Notes under the pieces: generated by a model
Database searches by the model: none
Seen by the model: the letters and a program-made list of their open reading frames with translations, nothing else
Told to the model about the DNA's origin: nothing
Shown: positions 23,496 to 32,244 of the stretch, piece by piece
Numbering within the stretch: the first letter of the stretch is position 1
How the letters are laid out: every line of letters begins with the position of its first letter
DNA from: an uncultured Bacteroidales bacterium
GTDB lineage: Bacteria; Bacteroidota; Bacteroidia; Bacteroidales; UBA3824
Assembly: GCA_937877455.1 (NCBI GenBank)
Contig: CALFIU010000192.1
Coordinates: 1-50,137 of the forward strand
Direction: 5' to 3'
Length of the DNA stretch: 50,137 nucleotides
Made by a program: the position numbers and the translations under genes

Positions 23496-25757
23496 ATGCA
23501 AACTACCGGACACGACATAGAAACAGAATCCGAGAAGATACTGCACCGCAAACTATATTCGGAGGAAGAAACCGACGAATTGTTTTACCAAACAATAGAA
23601 AATGCATCTGCATTACGCAAAGAGGAAGACAAGGCTCTTGTAAAAAAAGCATACCAAGTGGCACGCACCATACATAAGGGACAAAAAAGACAAACTGGAG
23701 ATAGTTTTATCTTTCACCTTTATTCTGTAATGAAAATAGTGCTTGAAGACATTGGACTTGGAGCAACTGGTGCGGCAACAGCTTTATTACACGAAATAAC
23801 TTTCCAAACAGACCTTCGCATAGAAGATATCAACTATATGTTTGGACCCAAAATTTCCAGTTCAATAGATTCGCTAACAAGAATAAAAGGCACATCAGAA
23901 CATTTTAGAGATTCTCAGCCAGAAGTATATAAAAAAATAATCCTCGGTTTGGCCGACGACATAACCATCATACTCATAAAATTGGCTGATCGTCTCGACA
24001 ATATGCGCACACTCGCAATAAGAACTCCAGAAAAACAATACCAAGTGGCATACGAAACAATGCAGATTTACGCGCCACTCGCACATAGGCTTGGTATTAG
24101 CCGAATAAAAACCGAACTTGAAGATTTGTCGTTCAAATACATAAATCCAAAAGCTTACAACGAAATTGTTCAAAAGTTACAATCAACCGAAGACGAAAGA
24201 AAAGCATATATCAACAAATTTACACTGCCAATAATAGACAAATTAATGCGCAATGGCATAAAATTCGACATAAAAGGCCGTCCCAAAAGCATATACTCAA
24301 TATACCACAAAATAACAAAGAAAAAAGTTTCTTTTGAAGAAGTTTACGACAAATTTGCAATACGAATAATTTTTACTCCACAAGACCCTGAAAAGCAAAA
24401 AGAAGAGTGCTTAAAAATTGTAAAACTACTTTCTGATGATTATTACATACACCCCGAACGCACTCGCGATTGGATTAACGTGCCAAAAGAAAACGGCTAT
24501 CAAGCATACCACATAACGGTTTACGATGCAAAAAATAAATGTTGGGTAGAAATACAAATAAGAAGTGTGCAGATGGACGAAATAGCCGAATACGGATTTG
24601 CTGCACATTGGAAATACAAAGGCATAAAAGATAAGAAAAACCAGTTTGACGACCAGATAAAACTCTTAAAACAAAAACTCGAAGACCCACAAAACACCAA
24701 TTTCGACTTTTTAGAAAACTTTAAGGTGTTAATATCCGACGAAATTTCGGTTTATTCACCCGATGGCGACATTACTACATTGCCTTCAGGTTCAACGGTT
24801 TTAGACTACGTATATTATCACAACGAAGAAACCGCAGGAAATACACTTGGAGCAAAAGTAAACCAAAAAATGATGCCAATATCAACAAGGCTCAAAAATG
24901 GCGACCTTGTTGCACCCGTAACAAGCAGTAAAATATCACCTAAACCCGAATGGCTTCACATTGCAATAACTCCAAAAGCAAGAAAAGCTCTGCAAAAAGA
25001 ATTAGACGAATACATAAAAACGGGAATAGCAGAAGGTCAAAAAATACTTCATGCTCTCATAAAAAAATACAACATTGAAAAAGAAAACGAAGTAACCAAC
25101 TCGCTTATAAAAGCATACGATTGTATTTCACGACCAGAACTTCTTCAACGGATTTATTCGCAAAAAATATCACAATCAGACTTGGAGCAATCTGTAAAGA
25201 AGTTTAGCACCAACAAAATAGTTAAATTTTGGAAATTGCAATTTGGTAATTCAGAAAAAAAAGACGATTCGCAAAACAGCATAGCCGAATATCTCAACAA
25301 TGTATCCGACCAAGCCAACTACGGTACAGCCGAATGTTGTAGTCCCTTGCCAGGCGATGATGCTATCGGTATAATAGAAAACGACAACACTATTTACATA
25401 CACAAAAAAAATTGCTTGTATGCAACATTAAAAATACAAGACAATCCAAGATGTCTTTTGCCTGTAAAATGGAAAATGCAACGCGAACTTTCTGGGATTG
25501 CAAAAATCACAATTTCGGGTGTTGACCAAAAAGGTGTGTTACAAAAAATAATAACAATAATTACTCAAGAATTAAACTTAAACCTTAAAACCATACACAT
25601 AGAAAGCGATGACATTAATTTTAATGGATTTCTCGAAGTGTATGTAAGACAACAAACTCACTTGGAAAAACTACAACAAAAACTTCTTGACATAAAAGAA
25701 ATCCAAACCGTGATGGCTGTTGGCGAAGAAATTTACCAAACAAAAGATGTTATCTAA
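23496..25757 (+). CDS. RelA/SpoT-family (p)ppGpp synthetase with degenerate hydrolase site
   Basis: This ribosome-linked stringent-response protein makes (p)ppGpp. The 753-residue protein has the full long-RSH layout: HD domain (about 40-190), synthetase (about 235-370), TGS (about 410-470), helical region, a Cys-containing stretch (AECCSPLPGDDA), and a C-terminal ACT domain. The synthetase keeps GRPKSIYSIYHK, NGYQAYH and VEIQIRS. In the HD domain His74 is kept, but the HD motif reads His99-Glu100. The catalytic Glu-Asp pair that normally follows is replaced by Phe-Gln (103-104), so hydrolysis is probably lost while synthesis remains. It begins 104 bp after the channel gene and ends at a hairpin. 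Confidence 0.93.
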   Translation: MQTTGHDIETESEKILHRKLYSEEETDELFYQTIENASALRKEEDKALVKKAYQVARTIHKGQKRQTGDSFIFHLYSVMKIVLEDIGLGATGAATALLHEITFQTDLRIEDINYMFGPKISSSIDSLTRIKGTSEHFRDSQPEVYKKIILGLADDITIILIKLADRLDNMRTLAIRTPEKQYQVAYETMQIYAPLAHRLGISRIKTELEDLSFKYINPKAYNEIVQKLQSTEDERKAYINKFTLPIIDKLMRNGIKFDIKGRPKSIYSIYHKITKKKVSFEEVYDKFAIRIIFTPQDPEKQKEECLKIVKLLSDDYYIHPERTRDWINVPKENGYQAYHITVYDAKNKCWVEIQIRSVQMDEIAEYGFAAHWKYKGIKDKKNQFDDQIKLLKQKLEDPQNTNFDFLENFKVLISDEISVYSPDGDITTLPSGSTVLDYVYYHNEETAGNTLGAKVNQKMMPISTRLKNGDLVAPVTSSKISPKPEWLHIAITPKARKALQKELDEYIKTGIAEGQKILHALIKKYNIEKENEVTNSLIKAYDCISRPELLQRIYSQKISQSDLEQSVKKFSTNKIVKFWKLQFGNSEKKDDSQNSIAEYLNNVSDQANYGTAECCSPLPGDDAIGIIENDNTIYIHKKNCLYATLKIQDNPRCLLPVKWKMQRELSGIAKITISGVDQKGVLQKIITIITQELNLNLKTIHIESDDINFNGFLEVYVRQQTHLEKLQQKLLDIKEIQTVMAVGEEIYQTKDVI

Positions 25758-25765
25758 AAATTACA

Positions 25766-25812
25766 AAAACAGACTTTAAAATTGATTTATTGCATTTATA
25801 AAAGTCTGTTTT
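25766..25812. terminator. Bidirectional hairpin between converging RSH and Crp/Fnr genes
   Basis: A 12-bp stem pairs 25766-25777 (AAAACAGACTTT) with 25801-25812 across a 23-nt loop, with A-rich and T-rich flanks. It lies 8 bp past the RSH stop and 9 bp from the stop of the minus-strand regulator. Confidence 0.75.
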
Positions 25813-25821
25813 ATTTATCTT

Positions 25822-26511
25822 CTAACCTACTCTCGAAATAGTTTTTAGTTTTTCGTAATCAAGAATTTCTATTTTCTTACCACTTACAGATATAATTTTG
25901 TCTGCACCAAAATTTCTTATAGTATGGATAATCTGTTCTTTAGAACAACCTGCAAAATCAGCAAGTTCTTGACGACTTAACCCAAGATTAAACGAACGAC
26001 TTTCATATATTTTATCAGAAAGATAAATAAGCACATCAGCAATACGCCCATTGCTCTGTTTGCGAGCTACACTAATAAAATTAAAAATAGCATCACGAAA
26101 CATTTGCGTTGCTGTACTCATTATTTCAAACATAAAACTGCGATTGTTCATCAACAAAAGTTTAAATCTTGTCAAATTAATAGCACACCCCTTGCATGGT
26201 TCCACTGCCACAACCGTAAACAAATTAACATCCTCATTAAGAATATTTGCCAATCCTATTAAAGTTTGAGCCTTATCAATGGTAACAATAAGTTCTCTCG
26301 AATTGTTTTCATAAACAAATTTAACAATTCCTTCGGTCAAAAATATAAGTTCGCTTGTTTTTGTACCCTGCTTAAAAATGGTTTCACCCTTTTTGTAAGC
26401 ATATTGTCTTGTCTGTTCAAAAATGTTAGCAAACTCATTAGGATCCAAACCTCTACAAAGCGATGTTTTAAAAAGGCAGTCGGAACATTTCTTTGTTTCT
26501 TTATTATCCAT
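25822..26511 (-). CDS. Crp/Fnr-family regulator with a cysteine cluster, possible Fe-S oxygen sensor
   Basis: The 229-residue transcription factor has a cyclic-nucleotide-type beta barrel (about 25-120), a long dimer helix, and a winged helix-turn-helix (about 165-225, recognition stretch CSKEQIIHTIRNF). The N-terminus carries Cys9, Cys12 and Cys19 and the barrel carries Cys106 and Cys109. Three N-terminal Cys plus a central Cys is the pattern that holds a [4Fe-4S] cluster in E. coli FNR. That makes an oxygen or nitrosative-stress sensor likely, although this is inferred. The ATG at 26511 was chosen because a complete promoter sits directly upstream. Targets are not known; nrdDG in this window would be a natural candidate. 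Confidence 0.85.
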   Translation of the reverse strand: MDNKETKKCSDCLFKTSLCRGLDPNEFANIFEQTRQYAYKKGETIFKQGTKTSELIFLTEGIVKFVYENNSRELIVTIDKAQTLIGLANILNEDVNLFTVVAVEPCKGCAINLTRFKLLLMNNRSFMFEIMSTATQMFRDAIFNFISVARKQSNGRIADVLIYLSDKIYESRSFNLGLSRQELADFAGCSKEQIIHTIRNFGADKIISVSGKKIEILDYEKLKTISRVG

Positions 26512-26535
26512 TCGCAGTCTATTTTTATTATGCGT

Positions 26536-26567
26536 CAAAAATAACTACAAAATTGTTATTTCCCAAA
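26536..26567 (-). promoter_or_regulatory. Complete Bacteroidota promoter for the Crp/Fnr gene
   Basis: On the minus strand a TTTG -33 box (26564-26567) and a TATTTTTG -7 box (26536-26543) are spaced by 20 bp, 24 bp upstream of the ATG. Confidence 0.7.
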
Positions 26568-26608
26568 AAATACTCAAATTTTTACCCAAAACATAACCTA
26601 CATTTTAT

Positions 26609-26643
26609 AAAAAAGGCGGAAATCCTACAAAGAATATTCCGCC
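26609..26643 (-). terminator. Terminator after guaA
   Basis: A 7-bp GC-rich stem pairs 26637-26643 with 26615-26621 (GGCGGAA) across a 15-nt loop, and a run of T follows on the minus strand (A run from 26609). It begins 14 bp past the guaA stop codon and ends the rpsA-guaA gene run. Confidence 0.8.
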
Positions 26644-26657
26644 ATAATATCAAAAAT

Positions 26658-28184
26658 TTATTCCCACTCTATCGTGGCAGGTGGTTTAGAACTAATGTCG
26701 TAAACAACCCTATTAACACCTTTAACTTGATTGATAATTTTGTTGGATACAGCCGAGAGAAAATCGTATGGCAAATGAACCCAATCGGCAGTCATTCCAT
26801 CGGTAGAAGTAACAGCGCGCAATGCTACAACACTCTCGTATGTACGTTCATCGCCCATCACACCCACCGAACTAACTGGCAAAAGCATAGCACCAGCTTG
26901 CCAAACACTATCATACAAGCCACTTTCGTGAAGTGATGAAATAAAAATATCATCAACATCTTGCAATATTCTCACTTTTTCGGCAGTTATATCGCCCAAC
27001 ACACGAATACCAAGACCTGGACCGGGGAAAGGATGACGATTTAATAGTTCTGGCTTTACACCAAGCTCTTTTCCAACCCTACGAACCTCGTCCTTAAATA
27101 GAAGTCGCAACGGTTCAACAAGTTTAAGTTTCATATAATCTGGCAATCCACCAACATTATGGTGAGATTTTATCTTTGCACTTGGACCTGCCACCGAACT
27201 TGATTCAATAACATCGGGATAAATAGTGCCTTGACCAAGCCACTTAACATCACTAAGTTTTTTAGATTCTTGGTCAAATACATCAATAAAAGTGCCGCCA
27301 ATAATTTTACGTTTTTGTTCAGGATCAGTAACAGCTTTGAGACGATTTAAAAACAAATCTCCCGCACGAACACCAACAACGTTAAGACCCATATCATTAT
27401 ACGACTGCATTACCTTTTCAAACTCGTTTTTTCTTAACAAACCATTGTCAACAAAAATACAAGTAAGATTTTTTCCAATAGCACGATGAATAAGCGTTGC
27501 TGCCACCGAACTATCTACTCCACCCGAAAGGCCAAGGATAACTTTATCGTTACCGAGAGTCTTTTTAAGATTTGAAACTGTAGTATCAATAAAAGATGCA
27601 GGAGTCCAATCGGCTTTAAGTTTACAAATTTCAAAAAGGAAATTTCCAAGAAGGATTTTTCCATCGGTACTATGATATACTTCAGGATGAAATTGAATAG
27701 CGTATGTTTCCTCGCCTTCTATCTTATAAGCGGCAACTTTTACATCAGCAGTTCCAGCAATTATTTTAAAACCATCAGGAATACTTTGAACAGTATCGCC
27801 ATGCGACATCCAAACTTGACTTCCAATTTTTATACCTTTAAACAAAATAGACTCGCTATCAATAAATTGCAGATTAGCACGCCCATACTCCCTAATTTTA
27901 GAAGGTGCAACACTACCGCCTTTTGCATTAGCAATATATTGCGCGCCATAGCACACGCCAAGCAACGGCACCTTGTTTTCAAAAAGGCTCAAATCTACTT
28001 GCGGAGCTTGAGGGTCGCAAACAGAAAACGGACTACCAGAAAGTATCACACCACCAACAGTATCGTCAATATTTGGACATTTATTGAATGGGTAAATTTC
28101 GCAGTAAACATTAAGTTCCCTCACTTTGCGTGCAATAAGTTGAGTGTATTGCGAGCCAAAATCGAGAATTATAATTTTTTGCAT
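26658..28184 (-). CDS. guaA: GMP synthase (glutamine-hydrolysing)
   Basis: GuaA converts XMP to GMP using glutamine and ATP. The 508-residue protein has an N-terminal class I glutaminase with nucleophile Cys78 in GVCYGAQY and the FHPEVYHS His/Glu pair near 166. The ATP pyrophosphatase domain has the loop GLSGGVDSS near 218, and the C-terminal dimer domain carries RHPFPGPGLGIRVLG and ends in IEWE. Length matches the family. It starts 10 bp downstream of rnz and is followed by a clear terminator. Confidence 0.97.
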   Translation of the reverse strand: MQKIIILDFGSQYTQLIARKVRELNVYCEIYPFNKCPNIDDTVGGVILSGSPFSVCDPQAPQVDLSLFENKVPLLGVCYGAQYIANAKGGSVAPSKIREYGRANLQFIDSESILFKGIKIGSQVWMSHGDTVQSIPDGFKIIAGTADVKVAAYKIEGEETYAIQFHPEVYHSTDGKILLGNFLFEICKLKADWTPASFIDTTVSNLKKTLGNDKVILGLSGGVDSSVAATLIHRAIGKNLTCIFVDNGLLRKNEFEKVMQSYNDMGLNVVGVRAGDLFLNRLKAVTDPEQKRKIIGGTFIDVFDQESKKLSDVKWLGQGTIYPDVIESSSVAGPSAKIKSHHNVGGLPDYMKLKLVEPLRLLFKDEVRRVGKELGVKPELLNRHPFPGPGLGIRVLGDITAEKVRILQDVDDIFISSLHESGLYDSVWQAGAMLLPVSSVGVMGDERTYESVVALRAVTSTDGMTADWVHLPYDFLSAVSNKIINQVKGVNRVVYDISSKPPATIEWE

Positions 28185-28194
28185 TGTTAATTAT

Positions 28195-29124
28195 TTATTT
28201 TTTTAACGATTTAACTTCAAATACATCGCCGTCATCGACAGCATAAGACAACGGGAAAATCTCGCGTGCTTGCTTTTCAAGCAAACTTGCATCCTTGTAT
28301 CGTCCCGAATAATGACCAATAATAAGTTTACCAACACCTGCCTTTTTGGCAATAGTTGCAGCTTGACCTGCAGTGCAATGAAAAGTTTCTTTTGCACGTG
28401 TCAAAAGTGCATTTTCATAAGTTGCCTCATGGTAAAGTAAGTCGCATCCTTTTATAATATCCACAATATCTTCGCGATAACGAGTGTCGGTTACAAAAGC
28501 ATACGAAACTGGCTTTGGTGGATCAATTGTAAGGTCTGTATTAGGAATAACTTTTCCATCGTTGCAAACATAATCGTTACCATTTTTTATACGAACAATG
28601 TCAGCAATAGAAATATTGTATTTTTCAATACAATCCTTAATAATATTACGCTGCAAAACCTTTTCTTTAAACAAAAAACCACATACAGGTACTCTGTGGC
28701 GTAATGGAAAACTGGTAACAGTAATGCTCTTATTTTCAAAAATCAACTCTGGATTCTTATGATTAAGACTATGAAACAACACTTTAAAACCTAATTCGTC
28801 AAGTTTAACAGGCGAAGTTTCTGCTTCCAACATGTTTTGCAAGCCAATATCAGCAAAAATATGCAAATCGGCAGTTCTACCCATAAGGCTAAAAGACGAC
28901 AAAAGACCAAAAATGCCGAAAAAATGATCACCATGCAAATGAGAAATAAAAATATGGTTTAACATACCAAGCCTTACGCCATATCTCATCATCTGTACTT
29001 GCGTGGCTTCGGCACAATCAATAAGAAACAAATGAGAGTTATGTTCAAAAATTTGAGCTGTTGCAAACCGTTTTACCATAGGCAATGCAGAGCCGCACCC
29101 AAGTATTTTTACCGAAAAAGACAT
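28195..29124 (-). CDS. rnz: Ribonuclease Z (tRNA 3' processing)
   Basis: RNase Z is a zinc endonuclease that trims the 3' end of tRNA precursors. The 309-residue protein has the metallo-beta-lactamase motif HLHGDH at 62-67. It also has TDTRY and the HEAT-containing stretch LLYHEATYE, and a C-terminal GHYSGRY, all typical of the short bacterial form. The GHYSGRY His completes the metal site. It lies between the STAS gene and guaA on the same strand with a 10-bp gap to guaA. Confidence 0.94.
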   Translation of the reverse strand: MSFSVKILGCGSALPMVKRFATAQIFEHNSHLFLIDCAEATQVQMMRYGVRLGMLNHIFISHLHGDHFFGIFGLLSSFSLMGRTADLHIFADIGLQNMLEAETSPVKLDELGFKVLFHSLNHKNPELIFENKSITVTSFPLRHRVPVCGFLFKEKVLQRNIIKDCIEKYNISIADIVRIKNGNDYVCNDGKVIPNTDLTIDPPKPVSYAFVTDTRYREDIVDIIKGCDLLYHEATYENALLTRAKETFHCTAGQAATIAKKAGVGKLIIGHYSGRYKDASLLEKQAREIFPLSYAVDDGDVFEVKSLKK

Positions 29125-29208
29125 TTTTACAAAAATTAAAAAACCACGGCAACACGTTTTTTAATACCGCATTGTCATGGTTTAAAATATTAGAGAACAA
29201 GAAACTGA

Positions 29209-29577
29209 TTAGTTATTTTCGTTTTCTTTGTTGTCGATAAAATCAACAGCATGCTCAACAGTGTCGGTTATATTAAGAACCGTATCGAGTTGCGAAATAG
29301 AAATCAATCTTTCCACAGCGGTTTGCAAACCAGTAAGGACAAATATACCTTTTGCGTTTTTGCATAACCTATTGGCAACCAATATTGCGCTTAAACCCGA
29401 ACTATCGCAATAACGCGCTTTACTCAAATCGATGATTATGTTTTTTTCGCCGTTACCAGCCACAAGAACCAATTCTGATTTGATAGCAGGAGCAATGTGA
29501 GTGTCCAACTTTTCTACCAAAACGCTTATTATTGTATAGTTATCTTTTTTGGTAACTTCAAATTTTTTATCTTCCAT
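29209..29577 (-). CDS. STAS-domain anti-sigma-factor antagonist-like protein
   Basis: The 122-residue protein is a single STAS domain. The phosphorylatable Ser lies in the CDSSGLSA motif at 57-64, preceded by the conserved strand NIIIDLSKARY. In SpoIIAA/RsbV systems this Ser is phosphorylated by an anti-sigma kinase and restored by a PP2C phosphatase. Neither partner nor a sigma factor is present here. It lies 49 bp downstream of rpsA on the same strand and 84 bp upstream of rnz. Its partner could be encoded elsewhere. Confidence 0.85.
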   Translation of the reverse strand: MEDKKFEVTKKDNYTIISVLVEKLDTHIAPAIKSELVLVAGNGEKNIIIDLSKARYCDSSGLSAILVANRLCKNAKGIFVLTGLQTAVERLISISQLDTVLNITDTVEHAVDFIDNKENENN

Positions 29578-29626
29578 GACAAAAACTTTTTAAGTTTTTA
29601 CAATTATGGTTGCGTGAAAAACGCAA

Positions 29627-31525
29627 CTATTCAGCTTTATTATCTCCGTTTTCCATCTTAGCCTTCAAATCGGCCAACACACCAAGGTCTCCCAAGGTTG
29701 TAGTTTCTTGTTTTGGTGTAACGGCTTTATCTGTCTTGTTTGGCTTTGTAGATTTAGCAGCTGGTTTTGCTTTTTCGTTCCAAACAGCTGTATGCGAAAG
29801 TATGATACGTTTTGCAGCCTTAGAAAACTCAATTACTTTGAATTGAAGTTTTTCGTCAACTTGACATTGCGAACCATCTTCCTTAACAAGATTACGTGGA
29901 TTTACAAATCCTTCAACACCATAAGGAAGTGCAACAATAGCACCTTTATCAAACAAATTAATAATTGTTCCTTCGTGTACAGAGTCAACATAGAATACAG
30001 TTTCGAATGTATCCCAAGGATTTTCTTCAAGTTGTTTGTGTCCAAGGCTTAAGCGACGATTTTCTTTGTCAATTTCCAAAACAACAACTTCGATGCTATC
30101 GCCAACATTAGTAAATTCGTTTGGATGTTTGATTTTTTTGGTCCACGAAAGATCAGAAATATGAATCAATCCATCAACACCTTCTTCTATTTCAACAAAT
30201 ACACCAAAAGAAGTGAAATTTCTTACTTTAGCGGTATGTTTGCTACCAACTTTGTATTTTTCTTCAATGTTATCCCATGGATCAGGACGCAATTGTTTAA
30301 TACCAAGCGACATTTTACGTTCTTCGCGGTCGAGAGTTAAAATAACAGCTTCAACTTCATCGCCAACTTTAAGGAACTCTTGTGCAGAACGCAAATGTTG
30401 ACTCCACGACATTTCAGAAACATGTATCAAACCTTCTACGCCCGGAGCAATTTCGACAAATGCACCGTAGTCTGCCATAACAACAACTTTTCCTTTAACT
30501 TTGTCTCCAACTTTGAGTTCTTGGTCGAGAGAATCCCAAGGATGGGGTGTAAGTTGTTTAAGACCAAGAGCAATACGTTTTTTATCATCGTCAAAATCGA
30601 GAATAACAACGTTGAGTTTTTGGTCGAGTTTAACAATTTCTTCTGGATGAGAAACTCTACCCCAAGAAAGGTCTGTAATATGAATAAGACCGTCAACACC
30701 ACCAAGGTCGATAAATACGCCATAAGAAGTGATATTTTTAACAGTTCCTTCAAGAACCTGACCTTTTTCGAGTTTAGAAATAATTTCTTTTTTCTGTTGT
30801 TCAAGTTCAGCCTCGATAAGAGCTTTGTGGCTAACAACAACGTTTCTATATTCGGGATTAATCTTAACAACTTTGAATTCCATTGTTTTGCCAACAAAAA
30901 CGTCGTAATCTCTGATTGGTTTAACGTCAATTTGGCTACCTGGCAAAAATGCCTCAATACCAAATACGTCTACAATCATACCACCTTTTGTACGGCATTT
31001 GATGTAACCTTTAATAATTTCATCGTTGTTGAGAGCTTCGTTAACGCGATCCCAACTACGCATTGCGCGTGCTTTTTTATGAGAAAGAACGAGTTGTCCG
31101 TTTTTATCTTCTTGGTTTTCGATGTAAACTTCAACTTTGTCCCCTACTTTTAAATCGGGGTTGTATCTAAATTCGTTTTGGCTTACAACGCCTTCCGACT
31201 TATATCCGATGTTGATGATTACTTCACGAGGGTTAATAGCAATAACAGTACCCTCAGTCATTTGATTTTCAGTAACTTGCAATACAGTTTTACCGTATTC
31301 AGCTTCAAGTTCTTTACGTTTTTCAGCAGAGTAGTTCTCGCCTTTGTTAGAAACGTTATCCCAGTCAAAATCGAGTGTGGAAACGTTTAATTTTGTAGGT
31401 TTGCGGAGTTCAATTTCTTCCTCAACTCCTTCATCCGCAGTCTGTGCTTCTGCCTGTGGATTTACTTTTTCGATTTCATCGTTTTCAATTTCTTCGTTGA
31501 AACCTTGTGATTTTTTTGGTGTCAT
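29627..31525 (-). CDS. rpsA: 30S ribosomal protein S1
   Basis: S1 binds mRNA on the small ribosomal subunit and is especially relevant in Bacteroidota, where Shine-Dalgarno sequences are rare. The 632-residue protein contains six S1 (OB-fold) repeats from about residue 60 to 580, with recurrent units such as GVFIDLGGVDGLIHITDLSW, GAFVEIAPGVEGLIHVSEM and GVFVEIEEGVDGLIHISDL. The N-terminal 50 residues are acidic and the C-terminal 45 are Lys/Thr/Ala rich and probably disordered. A TAnnTTTG box lies 67 bp upstream. Confidence 0.96.
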   Translation of the reverse strand: MTPKKSQGFNEEIENDEIEKVNPQAEAQTADEGVEEEIELRKPTKLNVSTLDFDWDNVSNKGENYSAEKRKELEAEYGKTVLQVTENQMTEGTVIAINPREVIINIGYKSEGVVSQNEFRYNPDLKVGDKVEVYIENQEDKNGQLVLSHKKARAMRSWDRVNEALNNDEIIKGYIKCRTKGGMIVDVFGIEAFLPGSQIDVKPIRDYDVFVGKTMEFKVVKINPEYRNVVVSHKALIEAELEQQKKEIISKLEKGQVLEGTVKNITSYGVFIDLGGVDGLIHITDLSWGRVSHPEEIVKLDQKLNVVILDFDDDKKRIALGLKQLTPHPWDSLDQELKVGDKVKGKVVVMADYGAFVEIAPGVEGLIHVSEMSWSQHLRSAQEFLKVGDEVEAVILTLDREERKMSLGIKQLRPDPWDNIEEKYKVGSKHTAKVRNFTSFGVFVEIEEGVDGLIHISDLSWTKKIKHPNEFTNVGDSIEVVVLEIDKENRRLSLGHKQLEENPWDTFETVFYVDSVHEGTIINLFDKGAIVALPYGVEGFVNPRNLVKEDGSQCQVDEKLQFKVIEFSKAAKRIILSHTAVWNEKAKPAAKSTKPNKTDKAVTPKQETTTLGDLGVLADLKAKMENGDNKAE

Positions 31526-31591
31526 TTAAATTAATTAATTAAAACTTTTAAATTTGTTAGACTTTATGTATAGATTACAATAAATTCGCAG

Positions 31592-31599
31592 CAAAAATA
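31592..31599 (-). promoter_or_regulatory. Bacteroidota -7 box for rpsA
   Basis: Minus-strand TATTTTTG matches TAnnTTTG, 67 bp upstream of the rpsA ATG. The nearest TTTG (31615-31618) is 15 bp away, shorter than usual, so the -33 box is uncertain. Confidence 0.45.
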
Positions 31600-31666
31600 A
31601 TAAAATTTATTTTACAAACTAAAATCAATCGTAAAAAAATTAAAAAAAATAACAAATATTTAACAA

Positions 31667-32236
31667 TCACTCCGACAATGACGACACAATCTGCATCATA
31701 ACATGGCTATATTGTGAATAATTTTCTGGTGACGAAAAAGAAAATACTTGATAATAATCGTTTTTTCCAGCATATATTGCAAGTTTGCAATAAGATGTAT
31801 TGTTGTTAAAATCACCACTATATGTATAAATTTTAACTGGAATACTATTAATTATAGTATCCGAATTTAGCATAATTTTAAAGTTTGACGATTTTTCTTT
31901 AAGAGTATAAATTACCATATCACAATAACCGTCAAAAGAAAGTGCAAAAACTCGTTGTGCGGAATCAATGTCAGGATTTTGTTCAAAAAAATTTTCTGCT
32001 GTTTTTTTTACTGCATCAATTTCATCGCGCATTACAATTACCGAAAGATTATTATCAAGATTTCCAAATTGCAATTCGGCATTTTTGTTAAGTCCTCGAA
32101 CAGGTTTTAAATCTATAGGAATTTTTATATTATAATTTTTATGTCCAACAGTCTTAAATTCAACATGTTTTCTACAAGACATAGTTGTAAATAACAAAAG
32201 AAAAAAAACAACAATATTAAAACAAAAATTTCTCAT
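31667..32236 (-). CDS. Hypothetical lipoprotein downstream of thiD
   Basis: I do not recognise a family. The 189-residue protein starts with a lipoprotein signal peptide with lipobox TTMSC (Cys near residue 20). The rest is a mixed alpha/beta sequence of about 165 residues, with no membrane segment and no known catalytic motif. I chose the ATG at 32236; a TTG at 32248 would overlap the thiD stop. The start is 8 bp past thiD, so it may be co-transcribed with fucP-thiL-thiD, but this says little about its job. Confidence 0.7.
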   Translation of the reverse strand: MRNFCFNIVVFFLLLFTTMSCRKHVEFKTVGHKNYNIKIPIDLKPVRGLNKNAELQFGNLDNNLSVIVMRDEIDAVKKTAENFFEQNPDIDSAQRVFALSFDGYCDMVIYTLKEKSSNFKIMLNSDTIINSIPVKIYTYSGDFNNNTSYCKLAIYAGKNDYYQVFSFSSPENYSQYSHVMMQIVSSLSE

Positions 32237-32244
32237 AACACCAA

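Noticed and set aside
30380..31153. 257-residue open frame opposite rpsA
   Set aside because: Antisense shadow of the S1 repeats: Asn/Phe-rich, without known motifs.
29627..31525. Internal repeats in rpsA as a possible recombination hot spot
   Set aside because: The repeats are the normal S1 OB-fold units and are diverged at DNA level.
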